Below, in pieces: positions 63,712 to 64,000 of a stretch of DNA of 64,000 nucleotides (position 1 is its first letter; every line of letters begins with the position of its first letter). The notes under the pieces are model-generated. The model was not told the origin of the DNA. It searched no databases and was given only the letters and a program-made list of their open reading frames with translations. Source of the stretch: Vibrio sp. 10N.286.49.B3. GTDB taxonomy: Bacteria; Pseudomonadota; Gammaproteobacteria; Enterobacterales; Vibrionaceae. The stretch is from the NCBI RefSeq assembly GCF_002873395.1, contig NZ_MCUV01000001.1:248001-312000 (forward strand). Direction: 5' to 3'. Position numbers and translations under genes: made by a program.

Positions 63712-64000
63712 CTACTTTTGCTCTCTGTTGTATATCCAGTGGCAAAGTGCAACAGTAATAGGAATGGTTAGCGTCAAACCAATGCTGCCAGCAAGTCCGT
63801 GAATAATAGATAGTGCAATAGCTGGAATATTAATAAATTGTATATGCGGCATCTGGAAGCCCCAAATCATCATAATCGTTGTTAGCGAACTACCCACAAA
63901 GGCTAAAATTAGCGTATTGGTCATGGTGCCTAAAATATCTCGCCCAATTCTCATTGTTGCTATAAATCGCTGTTTTTTCGATTGGTTAGGGTTTGCTTCA
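63712..64000 (-). CDS. YibE/F family membrane protein, C-terminal part
   Basis: The frame is open to the window edge, giving the last ~95 residues. NIGRD-like RIGRDILGTMTNTLILAFVGSSL and the late spans match the C-terminal half of YibE/F proteins, polytopic membrane proteins of unknown function. The ATG at 63954 is internal. Ends NREQK. Convergent with the GGDEF gene. Confidence 0.7.
   Translation of the reverse strand, partial: EANPNQSKKQRFIATMRIGRDILGTMTNTLILAFVGSSLTTIMMIWGFQMPHIQFINIPAIALSIIHGLAGSIGLTLTIPITVALCHWIYNREQK

Overview
The window is a chromosomal segment of a moderately low-GC gammaproteobacterium, almost certainly a member of the Vibrionaceae (Vibrio, Photobacterium or Aliivibrio; the genus is not settled). 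The case rests on a PanP-type aspartate decarboxylase, FabV, a DUF2913-like protein, a TfoX/Sxy competence regulator near serC, and a PepSY / CarR(VprA) / CarS(VprB)-like / rplY neighbourhood. I recall the last two arrangements from Vibrio cholerae. No rRNA, tRNA, CRISPR array, prophage or transposase was seen.

Layout. 1-6 kb: 3' end of trxB, the cydDC glutathione/cysteine exporter, a CDF-like membrane protein and serC. 6-17 kb: a DUF945 protein, a histidine kinase with a dead receiver domain and a CNMP-like sensor domain plus a matching stand-alone receiver, a small outer-membrane barrel, tfoX, a divergent HDOD protein, the lysine exporter lysO, a secreted protein and panP. 16.5-21 kb: hexR, an iron-type alcohol dehydrogenase, grxA and an aspT/ybjL-type antiporter. 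21-26 kb: the fatty-acid block fabV-fadE-psrA, with FadR-like and PsrA-like operators stacked before psrA, then a possible small RNA. 26-34 kb: nhaA, a three-gene LolD/FtsX/AttH-CrtC-lipocalin system and an SDR-DUF2867 protein. 33.6-41 kb: the rsuA-bcr-DUF2913 operon, divergent radD, then PepSY-carR-carS and rplY.

41-46 kb is an AT-rich, tightly overlapping five-gene surface-sugar operon: GT4, GtrB-like GT2, GtrA flippase, SAM methyltransferase and a multi-spanning GT-C enzyme. It looks like an acquired gtr-type glycan-modification island. 46-50 kb holds a small membrane protein, an alanine/sodium symporter, a 2-keto-4-pentenoate hydratase-like enzyme and an HflX paralogue. 50.7-55.3 kb is a sugar ABC importer with a divergent MalK/UgpC-type ATPase and a LacI-like operator between. 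55-64 kb holds a long RluA-family pseudouridine synthase, a META-domain lipoprotein, a ynjBCD-ynjF operon, a GGDEF cyclase and the 3' end of a YibE/F protein cut by the window edge.

Most genes are ordinary core or common accessory Vibrionaceae genes. The items most worth a second look are the orphan terminator and structured RNA between psrA and nhaA, the gtr-like island (including a methyltransferase whose only well-placed start is ATA), the AttH-lipocalin export machine, the pseudo-receiver kinase pair, and the FadR/PsrA operator stack.
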